A stretch of 64,000 bases of DNA from Aliihoeflea sp. 2WW (lineage in GTDB: Bacteria > Pseudomonadota > Alphaproteobacteria > Rhizobiales > Rhizobiaceae), in the NCBI RefSeq assembly GCF_000497755.1, contig NZ_AYOD01000021.1, positions 1-64,000 on the forward strand, written 5' to 3'. The position numbers and the translations under genes are program-made. This document shows, one piece after another, positions 45,800 to 54,958 of this stretch (position 1 is the first letter of the stretch; each line of letters opens with the position of its first letter). The notes beneath the pieces are model-generated. The model was not told where the DNA came from. It saw only the letters and a list, made by a program, of their open reading frames with translations, and ran no database searches.

Positions 45800-46972
45800 C
45801 TAAGGCGTCATGACCACCTTGATGCAGCCATCCTTCTTGTCGCGGAAATCCTTGTAGAGTTCAGGACCCTGTTCAAGCGTGGCGCGATGGGTGATGACGA
45901 AGGACGGGTCGATCTCCCCCCCGACAACCTTGTCGAGCAACGGCTGGAGATATCGATGCGTGTGCGTCTGGCCCATCTTGAAGGTCAGTGCCTTGTTCAT
46001 GGCCGCGCCGAACGGGATATGGTCGAGCATCCCGATGTAGACGCCCGGAACGGAGATCGTGCCGCCCTTCCGGCAGGAAAAGATTGCCTCGCGCAGGACG
46101 TGCGGTCGGTCGGTGCCGATGTGGAGCGCAGCCTTCGCCTTGTCGAGCATGGCGTCAGCACTTGCGCCAGCGTCCGATTCCGTTCCAACGCAGTCGATGC
46201 ACCGATCAGGGCCGCGCCCGTCGGTCATGTCCATCAGAGCGTCGTAGATTTTGACGGCTCCGAAATCGAGCGTTTCGGCGCGGCCATAGGTCCGCGCCAT
46301 TTCAAGGCGTTCGGGAACGGTATCGATTGCGATTACCCGCCCTGCTCCAAGCATCCAAGCGCTCTGGATGGCGAACTGGCCGACAGGACCACAGCCCCAG
46401 ATCGCGACCGTGTCGCCGTCTTCAATCCCGGCGTTTTCCGCTGCCATGTATCCAGTCGGGAAGATGTCGGACAGGAACAGCACCTGATCGTCGTCGATCC
46501 CGTCGGGCACCTTGATCGGACCCACGTCCGCGTAGGGCACACGAAGGTATTCGGCCTGCCCCCCCGCATACCCCCCCAGCATGTGCGAATAGCCAAACAG
46601 CCCGGACGGCGAATGGCCCATCGCCTCAATGGCCTTCTCAGCGTTCCGATTGGAGCGGTCGCACAGCGAGAACAGTTCCTTCTTGCAGAAGAAGCAGTTT
46701 CCGCAGGCGATGTTGAACGGGACGACGACACGGTCGCCGACGTTGAATTTGGTGACGGCTTTCCCGACTTCGTTGACCTCGCCCATGGTCTCGTGCCCCA
46801 GCACGTCACCAGATTCCATCGTCGGCATGTAGCCGTTCATCAAATGCAAATCCGAACCGCAGATCGCACACGACGTCACCTTGATGATAATGTCGCGGTC
46901 GTCTTCGATACGTGGGTCCTCCACTGTATCGCAGCGGATGTCGCCTTTGCCGTGCCAGCAGAGCGCCTTCAT
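45800..46972 (-). CDS. zinc-dependent alcohol/formaldehyde dehydrogenase-like
   Basis: A 390-residue medium-chain dehydrogenase. Catalytic zinc ligands are C-A-I-C-G-S-D-L-H (about 35-43) and G-H-E (about 60); the structural zinc motif C-G-N-C-F-F-C-K appears near 95-102, with a fourth Cys nearby; the cofactor loop G-C-G-P-V-G is near 190. It is nearest to glutathione-independent formaldehyde dehydrogenase-like proteins. EcfG-type promoter upstream, so probably stress-induced. Confidence 0.9.
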   Translation of the reverse strand: MKALCWHGKGDIRCDTVEDPRIEDDRDIIIKVTSCAICGSDLHLMNGYMPTMESGDVLGHETMGEVNEVGKAVTKFNVGDRVVVPFNIACGNCFFCKKELFSLCDRSNRNAEKAIEAMGHSPSGLFGYSHMLGGYAGGQAEYLRVPYADVGPIKVPDGIDDDQVLFLSDIFPTGYMAAENAGIEDGDTVAIWGCGPVGQFAIQSAWMLGAGRVIAIDTVPERLEMARTYGRAETLDFGAVKIYDALMDMTDGRGPDRCIDCVGTESDAGASADAMLDKAKAALHIGTDRPHVLREAIFSCRKGGTISVPGVYIGMLDHIPFGAAMNKALTFKMGQTHTHRYLQPLLDKVVGGEIDPSFVITHRATLEQGPELYKDFRDKKDGCIKVVMTP

Positions 46973-47007
46973 TTTTCTGATCCCTTCGATTGCTTTTCTA
47001 CTGGGTG

Positions 47008-47032
47008 AACAACAGGTGCAGGGCAATGTTCC
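47008..47032 (-). promoter_or_regulatory. EcfG/RpoE2-type promoter of the alcohol dehydrogenase gene
   Basis: GGAAC on the minus strand (47032-47028), 18 bases, then TT (47009-47008), 36 bases before the ATG. Confidence 0.75.
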
Positions 47033-47112
47033 GCATAAGCTGTGGCGCAACCATTTGCGTTTGTGAGCAAACCTTCGAAGCCGTACGAAAGGGGACGGCG
47101 GAGGGATAGGTC

Positions 47113-48492
47113 ATGAACAAGCCTGGAAGCATCGACGCCAGTCTCGACGAGGCTGATCTAAGGGTGCGGCTCGCCTTGCAGGCTGCACGGATCGGCATTT
47201 GGGAATGGGACATTGCCACCGGTGCAATGGACTATTCTGCACGGGCGCGCGAAATCTGCGGCTTCCCGCCGGGCGGCGAAATTTCCATCGACGACGTTCG
47301 CAAGGTGACCCACCCCGAGGATCTGCCGAGAACATCCGACATGGCGCGGCGCGCGCTTGACCCCGTCATCCGCGAGAAGCCTGTCTTTGAATATCGCATC
47401 CTCAAAGCCGGGACAGGTGAGCTGCGTTGGGTGCGCGCACATGGCGAGGCCATCTTCGGCATGGACGATGCCGGACTGCCAGCGGCGATGCGCTACGTCG
47501 GCATGATCTGGGACATCACCGACCGCAAGGGTCTCGAATATTCGCTGGAAGAGGCCCAACTGGCGCAGCGGCTGGCGATCGATGCCGCGCATATGGCCGT
47601 GTGGGAGCTCGACATCCGGCGCGACGCGCTCACGACCAGTCCGGAACTCAATAGACTGTTCGGTTTCGCAGAGGACGAAATGCCCTCGGTCGAACAATTC
47701 CGGCAATGCTATCTGCCCGGCGAAAGGGAAAAGGTTCGTCAGGCGGCGATGTCGGCGCTCGAACTCGGCCAAAGCCAGTTCGAGGTTGAGTTTTGTATCC
47801 AGCGCCGCGACAAGGCTGCCCGTTGGCTCTTACTGCGCGCGGAAATCTCGAAGGATACCGACGGCAATTATGACCGGGTCGTCGGCGTCGTGATGGATAT
47901 CGACGACAGAAAACAGTCCGAGGAACAGCGCGAAATCCTTCTGCGCGAACTGAACCATCGGGTGAAGAACTCGCTCTCGGTCGTACTGGCGATCGCGTCC
48001 CAGACGTTCAGGAACGCATTGCCGATGAACGATGCGCTGGACGTATTTCGCGGCCGCGTGCAGGCGCTCGCCGCCGCTAACGACGCAATCGTCAAGAACG
48101 ATTGGACCGGGTTCAGCATCGGAGGGCTCGTCGAGCAAATTGCCGCGCCCTACCGCCAGAGGGACTTCGATCCGTTCGTCTTGAGCGGGGAAGACATCGC
48201 CTTGCGCCCTACGATGAACGTTCCGCTTGCCCTCGTCCTGCACGAGCTCTGTACGAACGCGGCGAAGTACGGCGCGCTTTCTGTGCCAGACGGCACGGTT
48301 GCCATCCGTTGGACCGCGAACGATCACCTTCTCAATCTGACTTGGCAGGAAGTCGACGGCCCTCCCGCTGCCGAAGGTGCGGCAGGCTTTGGAACGAGAC
48401 TGTTGCGCGACCTCTTAACGCGCGAATTCGAGGCATTTTCGCTGGAGATCCAACCCGCGGGCGCAGTTTGCGAGATGACTATCCGTATGTGA
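47113..48492 (+). CDS. cytoplasmic PAS-PAS HWE-type sensor histidine kinase
   Basis: A 459-residue kinase with two PAS/PAC domains (about 18-135 and 145-265) and an HWE kinase core: His282 in E-L-N-H-R-V-K-N, N-box H-E-L-C-T-N-A-A-K-Y-G, and W-Q-E. There is no membrane segment. The C-x-F-L-Q motif of LOV domains is absent, so the signal is not flavin photochemistry. No response regulator nearby. Its place beside stress genes suggests input to the PhyR/EcfG pathway. Confidence 0.88.
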   Translation: MNKPGSIDASLDEADLRVRLALQAARIGIWEWDIATGAMDYSARAREICGFPPGGEISIDDVRKVTHPEDLPRTSDMARRALDPVIREKPVFEYRILKAGTGELRWVRAHGEAIFGMDDAGLPAAMRYVGMIWDITDRKGLEYSLEEAQLAQRLAIDAAHMAVWELDIRRDALTTSPELNRLFGFAEDEMPSVEQFRQCYLPGEREKVRQAAMSALELGQSQFEVEFCIQRRDKAARWLLLRAEISKDTDGNYDRVVGVVMDIDDRKQSEEQREILLRELNHRVKNSLSVVLAIASQTFRNALPMNDALDVFRGRVQALAAANDAIVKNDWTGFSIGGLVEQIAAPYRQRDFDPFVLSGEDIALRPTMNVPLALVLHELCTNAAKYGALSVPDGTVAIRWTANDHLLNLTWQEVDGPPAAEGAAGFGTRLLRDLLTREFEAFSLEIQPAGAVCEMTIRM

Positions 48493-48681
48493 TTGAGCGC
48501 CCCCTGAAAGGAATAAGGTTACCGCATCTAAGTTTGGTGGCGGACTCGGGCTACTGTAGAGCGGTGCTGATAGGGCTGACGACGGCGTGTCGTTGAAAAC
48601 GTTTAAGTAACGTCATTTGCAGAATGCCAAATTTCCAGTTATTGCCCCAGCTGAATTGTCACAGATTCTACGGGGCATAAA

Positions 48682-49128
48682 ATGCAGACAACAGATAAAC
48701 CTGACCTGGCATTGGTCGAACTGACGACCGAGATCGTCAGCGCCTATGTCGCAAACAACCCGGTACCAGCAAATGAACTGGCAGCGCTAATCGAAAGCGT
48801 CCATCGCACGATGATTGGCCTCAGCAGCCAGCAGCCGGAGCCAGAGGCGGAACAGCCGCAAAAGCCGGCTGTGAACCCGAAGCGATCCGTGTTTGACGAC
48901 TACATCGTCTGCCTGGATGATGGCAAGAAGTTCAAATCCATGCGCCGTCACTTAATGAAGCTCGGCATGACGCCAGAAGAATACCGAGCAAAGTGGAACT
49001 TGCCGCACGACTATCCGATGGTGGCTCCCGCCTATGCCAAGGCGCGCTCCGACCTGGCCAAGTCCATGGGGCTCGGGCGTAAGCCGGGGACGTCCAAGAA
49101 AGGCATAACGCGCAAGAGGGCCGCTTAG
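48682..49128 (+). CDS. MucR/Ros-family zinc-finger regulator
   Basis: A 148-residue protein with the MucR core: S-V-F-D-D-Y-I-V-C-L-D-D-G-K-K-F-K-S (about 73-90), M-R-R-H-L, and P-E-E-Y-R-A-K-W-x-L-P-x-D-Y-P-M-V-A-P. These H-NS-like regulators control exopolysaccharide, motility and cell-cycle genes in rhizobia and Brucella. Only one cysteine is in the finger region, as in other divergent MucR proteins. The middle of the N-terminal half is Gln/Pro/Glu-rich. Confidence 0.9.
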   Translation: MQTTDKPDLALVELTTEIVSAYVANNPVPANELAALIESVHRTMIGLSSQQPEPEAEQPQKPAVNPKRSVFDDYIVCLDDGKKFKSMRRHLMKLGMTPEEYRAKWNLPHDYPMVAPAYAKARSDLAKSMGLGRKPGTSKKGITRKRAA

Positions 49129-49228
49129 CGGGGTCCGCAGCACGACTACCCTTCCATTTGATAGACAGCCTGGAAAGCGGGAATTAACCCGTCGCCGTCA
49201 TGAATGAACCTCATCGACGGGGGTTATC

Positions 49229-51424
49229 ATGGCAGCTTTTTCTATCCGTGCAGGGCGATTTGCGCGACTGATCGCGGTTCCGGCGATGCTTGGGGTTTGC
49301 GCTGTCGCTGCACTGGTTGGCGGGCTCCTGGTGTGGGCTGGGCAGGAGGCGGATGAGGTCGCGGTCGACCGACAGGTTGCACTGGCAACGCTTGTTGCCA
49401 GCAACCTTCGGGAGACGATCGCCCACAATCAGGAAAGCGTCACTGTATGGGATGATGCCGTCACCGCTGTACGGCAAGCATCGAGCGCCGAGTGGATCGA
49501 CTATAATCTGGGCAGCTGGATGCACACTTATTTCGGTCATGACGGAGCCTATGTCCTCGATCCCGCCAACGCTCCCATTTATCAGTTCTCAACTCACAGC
49601 GATGACCGGCCTTATGCCGATGTTGAAGAAGTCGCGAAGCCCTTGGTCGCCAGCTTGCGCCAGCGGTTGCTCAGCGGAGATGAAAGCGGCGTTTCCGATC
49701 GAATTCTCAGTCTTGGAGAAGCAGACATAGGCGTCGTTGCTGGACGCCCTGCCCTTGTGAGCATCAAGCCAATCGTCTCCGATACCGGTGAGATCGAGCA
49801 AACAGCGGGCACGGAATATCTGCATGTCGCAGTTCGATTTCTCGATAGCGATTTCGTGGCAGCTTTGTCGCGGGACTATCAGTTTGAAGATCTACGCTTT
49901 GCCTGGGAGCCGTCTTCGGAAAGGAGCGAGACCAACCTTCCCATAGTTTCATCGTCGGGCGATACGATCGGATACTTCGTCTGGCAGCCCTACCGTCCTG
50001 GGGCTGCGGTCGTTAGTCGGATTGCGCCTGCAGCAACGGCGGCGTTGGCAATGATGCTCGGTCTCGTCGGTGGTCTTCTGTTTCTTCTGGATCGTCGTTC
50101 GCACCGATTGGCAGAACGTGACGCCAGAATGAAGCACTTGGCCCACCACGACTCGCTGACCGAACTGCCAAATCGCGCCTTGTTCCACGATCGCCTTGAC
50201 GCGGCTTTGAATCAGTCGGCAGGCGAGTTGGTCGCGGTGCTGTATCTTGACCTCGATCACTTCAAACAGGTCAACGACACCCTGGGCCATCCGGCGGGCG
50301 ACGCCGTCATCATTGAGTTCGGTAATCGCCTGTCCGGTCTCATTCGCTCCACCGACACACTGTCGCGCTTGGGGGGTGACGAATTCACGGTCGTCATCCC
50401 TGCTCTGCGCCATGTGGAAGATGTCGAATTGCTGTGCGACCGGATCATCGACACCATTCGGCAACCGTTCGACATCGAGGGCCATCAGGTCTTCATTGGG
50501 GTAACGATCGGGGTCGCCATTGCGCCACGCGACGGAGATACGCGGATTGAACTATGCCGCAAAGCTGACATTGCACTCTATCATGCAAAGACTTCCGGTC
50601 GCAGTCGCTACGCCATGTTTGGCGCAGAGATGGGTGCAATCCTGCAAGCCCGCCGCGACATCGAGCGGGATCTGCGGGCGGCTTTGGCAAGAAGCGACCA
50701 GCTCGAAGTTCACTACCAGCCGTTGCTAAATGCAGCCACGCAGAGGATCGTCGGTGTTGAGGCGCTTCTACGCTGGCGGCACCCCGCCAACGGCTGGATA
50801 TCGCCAGACGTATTCATTCCCATCGCAGAGGAAACCGGCCAGATCGAAGCAATTGGCGATTTCGTCTTGCGGGAAGCCTGCAACGCCGCAAAGCTCTGGC
50901 CGTCGCTCTCGGTCGCTGTGAACGTTTCGGCCATCGAGCTGCGCAGTCCGGCCTTCGCCACGAAGGTCGCTGCCTTGTTGCTGGAAACCGAAATCGATCC
51001 ACGTCGTATCGAACTGGAACTAACCGAAAGCGCTCTTACTGACCCGAACGGGATTGGCGATCAAAACGTCAAAGCGCTCCGAGCATTGGGCGTGCGCATC
51101 GCGCTTGACGATTTTGGCACAGGCTTCTCCTCCCTCGGCCGCCTCCAGCAGCTCGAGGTGGACCGTATCAAGATTGACCGAAGCTTCGTCAGCGGCTTCG
51201 GGCGGCTCAACGGCGATGAGGCCATTGTGCAGGCGATTATTGAACTGGCGAAGGCCCGCGGGCTCAGAACCACGGCGGAAGGTGTGGAGACGGTGGAACA
51301 AGGCACCCATCTCCGGTCAATCGGCTGCGACGACCTACAGGGCTTTCTCTATTCTCGTCCGGTGACGCCTTCGGAGATCACTGCTTTGCTCGCTCGTGGC
51401 AGCTCTCTAGTGAAACAGGCCTGA
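49229..51424 (+). CDS. CHASE4-GGDEF-EAL cyclic-di-GMP protein
   Basis: A 731-residue bifunctional-type protein. An N-terminal membrane helix (about 15-35), a periplasmic CHASE4-like sensor (about 40-255) and a second helix (about 265-287) precede a GGDEF domain (G-G-D-E-F at 382-386, intact) and an EAL domain (E-A-L at 511-513, intact, with later D-D-F-G-T-G). It can in principle both make and break cyclic di-GMP; the balance cannot be told from sequence. Confidence 0.92.
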   Translation: MAAFSIRAGRFARLIAVPAMLGVCAVAALVGGLLVWAGQEADEVAVDRQVALATLVASNLRETIAHNQESVTVWDDAVTAVRQASSAEWIDYNLGSWMHTYFGHDGAYVLDPANAPIYQFSTHSDDRPYADVEEVAKPLVASLRQRLLSGDESGVSDRILSLGEADIGVVAGRPALVSIKPIVSDTGEIEQTAGTEYLHVAVRFLDSDFVAALSRDYQFEDLRFAWEPSSERSETNLPIVSSSGDTIGYFVWQPYRPGAAVVSRIAPAATAALAMMLGLVGGLLFLLDRRSHRLAERDARMKHLAHHDSLTELPNRALFHDRLDAALNQSAGELVAVLYLDLDHFKQVNDTLGHPAGDAVIIEFGNRLSGLIRSTDTLSRLGGDEFTVVIPALRHVEDVELLCDRIIDTIRQPFDIEGHQVFIGVTIGVAIAPRDGDTRIELCRKADIALYHAKTSGRSRYAMFGAEMGAILQARRDIERDLRAALARSDQLEVHYQPLLNAATQRIVGVEALLRWRHPANGWISPDVFIPIAEETGQIEAIGDFVLREACNAAKLWPSLSVAVNVSAIELRSPAFATKVAALLLETEIDPRRIELELTESALTDPNGIGDQNVKALRALGVRIALDDFGTGFSSLGRLQQLEVDRIKIDRSFVSGFGRLNGDEAIVQAIIELAKARGLRTTAEGVETVEQGTHLRSIGCDDLQGFLYSRPVTPSEITALLARGSSLVKQA

Positions 51425-51904
51425 GGCGCTCTGGTCGGGTTCGGCCCGGCTGTCCTCGCATTGCGGTGTCCGACAGCGCGAACGTGGTTCCCCGCCCGTC
51501 ATGTTCTGGAACCAGCCCTTGCCAGTCGTGTAGACAAACACGCAGTCCGACCCTCAACGCCGCCGAAGATGTTCCGCGCCATCACATACAAAGCTTGCGG
51601 TGCCTTTCCATGTGGCAGGCATCCCGGTCCTGGACAGGCAGTTGATTCTGAACAGCAAGGAGCGGTCGTCCGAAGGGCGATCGCTACGACCGCTTCCGAG
51701 CCGAAGGGTCTGGCCGCTGCGTTGAAAGGGAAGCGGCGCGAACTGAACTCGCTATCGCCAAGTTGTTCCGCAGTGGGATGACGGCTAGCGCGCTGCTTCT
51801 GCTGGGGGGCGGTTACTTCGCGCCAGCCGTCGGCGGATGAGGATCCGCAGGGCAATTATGCCCCTATATTCTACGGCTTCATAGGCTGTCGCTCTATCAA
51901 GCAG
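51425..51904. other. 480-base gap without a supported gene
   Basis: Frames are open on both strands here (106 residues plus, 118 residues minus) but neither has a good start site or resembles a known family. It may hold gene remnants. Confidence 0.5.
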
Positions 51905-52201
51905 TCAGTGTTGATGCTCGGGCAGTGCTTTGAGCTCATCTTTCGTCCAGGTCGTCACGGCATGCACCGTGTGCGCTTCGTCCCGCATGAAATCCAGCCG
52001 GCTGATTGGGATCCCCACCGGCTTTGCGCCGATGCCAAGGAAACCACCAACGTCAACCACCACTTGCGCATCCGAGCCAGCGCCGTGAAGGTGCGACACC
52101 TGGCCAATCTTTTCGTCACCAGGTCCATAGATCGTCGCGCCCTCGAGGTTGTTCTGTGTAAGTTCGTCGGCCTGCAGTCGTACGTGATTGGAATGATCCA
52201 T
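51905..52201 (-). CDS. PRC-barrel-like stress protein
   Basis: A 98-residue protein with a single PRC-barrel-like domain (G-A-T-I-Y-G-P-G-D-E-K-I-G-Q-V near 22-36; V-V-V-D-V-G-G-F-L-G-I-G near 50-61). Such small barrels are common among stress-induced proteins of this order. The ATG at 52201 has an EcfG-type promoter 30 bases upstream. Confidence 0.83.
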   Translation of the reverse strand: MDHSNHVRLQADELTQNNLEGATIYGPGDEKIGQVSHLHGAGSDAQVVVDVGGFLGIGAKPVGIPISRLDFMRDEAHTVHAVTTWTKDELKALPEHQH

Positions 52202-52230
52202 TTTTGTTTCTCCTCTTTGGGTGGAAGGAG

Positions 52231-52255
52231 AACAGGTGCGGAGTCGGATCGTTCC
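52231..52255 (-). promoter_or_regulatory. EcfG/RpoE2-type promoter of the PRC-barrel gene
   Basis: GGAAC on the minus strand (52255-52251), 18 bases, then TT (52232-52231). Confidence 0.75.
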
Positions 52256-53035
52256 ACAATTGCGCAAGCTAAGGATCCCGGCAACATTCTCACACTCCAA
52301 CGGTTAAGACAGTGAGCGTCACAGGGTCTGCTTTCTTCCAGTATAAAATTGGACTTGGTGCGCACGACGGAGCACAGGGTAGAATAGAGGCGGTCCTGGC
52401 AATGCGTTTTAATAGTGGCATTGGGGTCGTAACCGAACGTCTGATCTCTCGCTTTCTTGGCCAGACCGGACCGTCCGATGACGGCCCCGTGCGAGCCGAA
52501 ACCCGGGTGCCTTTGAATGGCGGGTTTCGGGCCACGGGCAAACCGAACTGAATGACCAGGATGGGGTCGTAAGCAGACCAGGCAGACTTTGCCTGATCAG
52601 GCGGGCCCAGAACGGCAGCTTACCACCGAGTGCTTTCCAAAAGCGGACCGTCTGGTTCGGAGCGGCCGCTTGGAATAAAGTCATTGACGATCGGGATTTG
52701 AGGTCGTCCGGCGGGCCGAAAATATAGTGCAGAGGCTGCGCGTTACCTTCCAAGACTGTTTGACTGCAGAGGATCAACCGGGGGCCGAGAACGCTAATCT
52801 GGAGACAGGCAGCCCGGGCCTCGTCGACTGAGGCGATCCCATAGCCCCGAGGAAATCGATGTCTGGCTGCGCGTGTCGTGGGGCGAGGCGAAATCTCTGC
52901 AACGGCCCCTGCCCGATCATCAGCTTGTCGAGATTTCGGCAGATGTTTGAGACAAACTTCGCAAAACTTACTGTCGACCAAAAAAGGCCGGGATTACTCC
53001 CGGCCCTGTGTTCTGAGTGTGGCTCAGAAGTATGC
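52256..53035. other. 780-base gap with repeat units, no supported gene
   Basis: The gap holds repeat copy B and a 21-base partial unit at 52468-52488. A 190-codon minus-strand frame (52409-52981) spans the repeat and is not a credible gene. A GC stem near 52985-53005 (C-C-G-G-G then C-C-C-G-G) may terminate the Omp25-like gene. Confidence 0.55.
52561..52670. repeat. dispersed intergenic repeat, copy B
   Basis: Aligns with copy A at 39786-39892. About 75 bases upstream (52468-52488) a 21-base segment matches the end of copy A (39872-39892) at 19 positions, so the region may hold more than one degenerate unit. Confidence 0.8.
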
Positions 53036-53680
53036 TTAGAATTTGAAGCTGACGCCTACGCGAACAGCATGTTCGTTGACGTCGAAATCGCCAAGGCCGA
53101 GGCCGAAATCGTCGCTGCCATAGTCCGAATAGCGATACTCGACCCGAGCCGAAATCATGTCCGTAAAGGCATGCTCAACGCCCGCGCCAACAGTGTAGCC
53201 AGTGAGCGTTTCAGACTCATCCACACCGGGCCCCTCGACAAAGCCGTTGGTAATCGCAAGACCGGCGGTGCCATAGATCATCGTGCGGTCGAATGCGTAA
53301 CCAAGACGGCCACGAAGCGAACCAGACCAATCCGTGCCCACTTCGTACGTGTCACCGAAGAGGACATACTCGTTCTCGTTCCACGTGTAGTTGATGTCGG
53401 CCTCAACGCCGTAGACCAGATTGCCGTTCTGAGCATTCAGCCCAACGTGGGCACCCAAAGTGCCGCCGTCGAAATTCTCGTCCGCAAGGCCGAAGCCCGC
53501 CGGGAATTCGAGATCAGTCCAGACATAGCCGCCCTGGATACCGATGTAAGCGCCCGACCAGTCATAAACCGAGGCAACGATGGGAGCGGTCGGTGCCGGG
53601 TCATAGATGACTGCGTCAGCCGCGAAAGCAGGAGCGCTGATGACGCCAAGAGCCGCCGAAGCAAGAAGAAGGTTCTTCAT
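53036..53680 (-). CDS. Omp25/RopB-like outer-membrane beta-barrel protein
   Basis: A 214-residue porin-like protein with a signal peptide (about 1-21, A-F-A-A-D), an eight-strand barrel pattern (D-W-S-G-A-Y-I-G-I-Q-G-G-Y) and a C-terminal Phe (S-F-K-F), the sorting signal for BamA. This is the Omp25/Omp31/RopB group that dominates the outer membrane of Hyphomicrobiales. AGGAAC precedes the ATG. A stand-alone gene. Confidence 0.92.
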   Translation of the reverse strand: MKNLLLASAALGVISAPAFAADAVIYDPAPTAPIVASVYDWSGAYIGIQGGYVWTDLEFPAGFGLADENFDGGTLGAHVGLNAQNGNLVYGVEADINYTWNENEYVLFGDTYEVGTDWSGSLRGRLGYAFDRTMIYGTAGLAITNGFVEGPGVDESETLTGYTVGAGVEHAFTDMISARVEYRYSDYGSDDFGLGLGDFDVNEHAVRVGVSFKF

Positions 53681-54008
53681 ACGAATGGTTCCTCGTAATT
53701 CAATAGCTTCTAAATACACGAACCGCCACCCGAAGTCTGTCACCCGATTGCCACATTGCTGACAATAAACAACCTGAGCGTGCTGCGGACATCAGAGCAC
53801 GCTAAAATATCCAGAATTTCCAACGGTGAGCGAAATGCGGGGCCGACATCTTCAAGCCTGGAGGGTTAAGTCATCGACCCCGCTGGCGATTGCTGCGTCG
53901 CCGTCAAGAATACTGCTACTTCGAGCACCAATGTCAACCGCGCGCGCTAGGCCCGCTCGTCGCCCCTCAGACCGGAAACTCCGCTACGGTGACCGGCTCT
54001 TGCTGAGC
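53681..54008. other. 328-base gap without a gene
   Basis: Holds the promoter region of the Omp25-like gene at its left end. No other feature seen. Confidence 0.5.
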
Positions 54009-54236
54009 TCAGGCATTGGGCGGGGTAGTACCGTACGGCTTCCAATGTGTTTGCCCATGCCTTCCACCAAACCAGTCGGCATCATAGTCGTAGCTGTAGA
54101 TCGGCAAATCACCGAAGCGGATTTCCTGCATTTGCAGTTCCGGCGGAGCGGGGCGAACAAGCGCTTGAGCGAGCTTTCGGTTAATCGAGCCCTTAGCCAG
54201 GCTGCCGACAAAGTATCCGACCTTGAAATCTGCCAT
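54009..54236 (-). pseudogene. truncated NADPH-dependent FMN reductase
   Basis: Starts like a complete flavodoxin-fold reductase (A-D-F-K-V-G-Y-F-V-G-S-L-A-K-G-S-I-N-R-K-L then P-I-Y-S-Y-D-Y-D-A-D) with an AGGAAGG site before the ATG at 54236, but similarity stops after about 50 residues and the frame ends at residue 75. The full family has about 180-190 residues, including the P-E-Y-N-x-S-x-P flavin loop, which is absent. A decayed gene. Confidence 0.75.
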
Positions 54237-54569
54237 CTGATCCTTCCTGATCACACTCTCAAACTGGGGCCATGCTGGGCGACGGTTGGCTGCTATCATC
54301 ATGATAGCACGGCTGACCGTCGCCACCTATTGACCGTGGGACGCGGAGGTGGCGTCATCACTGACAACGGCGGCACCTCACGGTGTGCTATCGCGTCGTC
54401 GAAAACTGCATGACGTTGCATCCAAGAGGACGGACACGGCAGTGCCTTATGCAGGAAACTTCGAGCCTAAAAAACGTGGTGCGCCAGCGACGAAGCGTTA
54501 CTGAAAGACCTGGACGCATCTGATCACAAATTGGCCTCAAACGAGGTCCTAGTAGACAGGATAATCAGC
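54237..54569. other. 333-base gap upstream of the glycine riboswitch
   Basis: No gene is supported. The right end should contain the promoter of the riboswitch transcript. Confidence 0.5.
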
Positions 54570-54570
54570 G

Positions 54571-54747
54571 AGCGGGAGAGAGTCGGTACGCCGACCGCCG
54601 AAGGAGCAACCGCCCCGGAAACTCTCAGGCACCCGGACCGCCCGCCGATCAACACTCTGGAAAGCGGAGCAGCAGCTCCCGCCGAAGGTGTAAGCCGCCG
54701 TCGCCTGAAGCGTGGTCGGCCAAACTCTCAGGCCAATGACAGAGGGG
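54571..54747 (+). promoter_or_regulatory. tandem glycine riboswitch
   Basis: Two aptamers in series. First: G-G-G-A-G-A-G at 54574, G-C-C-G-A-A-G-G-A-G-C-A-A near 54598, A-C-T-C-T-C-A-G-G-C at 54621. Second: C-T-C-T-G-G at 54655, G-C-C-G-A-A-G-G near 54681, A-A-A-C-T-C-T-C-A-G-G at 54722, and C-A-G-A-G-G-G-G closing P1 at 54740. The pattern is the classic cooperative glycine sensor. The first gene downstream is an L,D-transpeptidase, then a TRIC-family membrane protein; gcvT is absent. Confidence 0.93.
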
Positions 54748-54958
54748 GCATGCATGCTGTGCACGCATCGCTGCCGGGGGCTTTTGATGAACATCTTACC
54801 CTGAGCGTCGGGCTCGACCCCATCGTCGTCCGGTTCTCGAACGTTATCCGATACATTCGGTCCGGACCTTCTCTGTCCGCCCAGTCCTCCACCTGCCCTT
54901 GAGCTAGCGCTCTTCGTGGGTGTCTGCGGCTGTGCGCGTTTTCCTTAAGATGACCCGA

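Noticed and set aside
52409-52981. 190-codon minus-strand frame across repeat copy B
   Set aside because: Its only similarity is to the translation of repeat copy A, so it reflects the repeat, not a gene.
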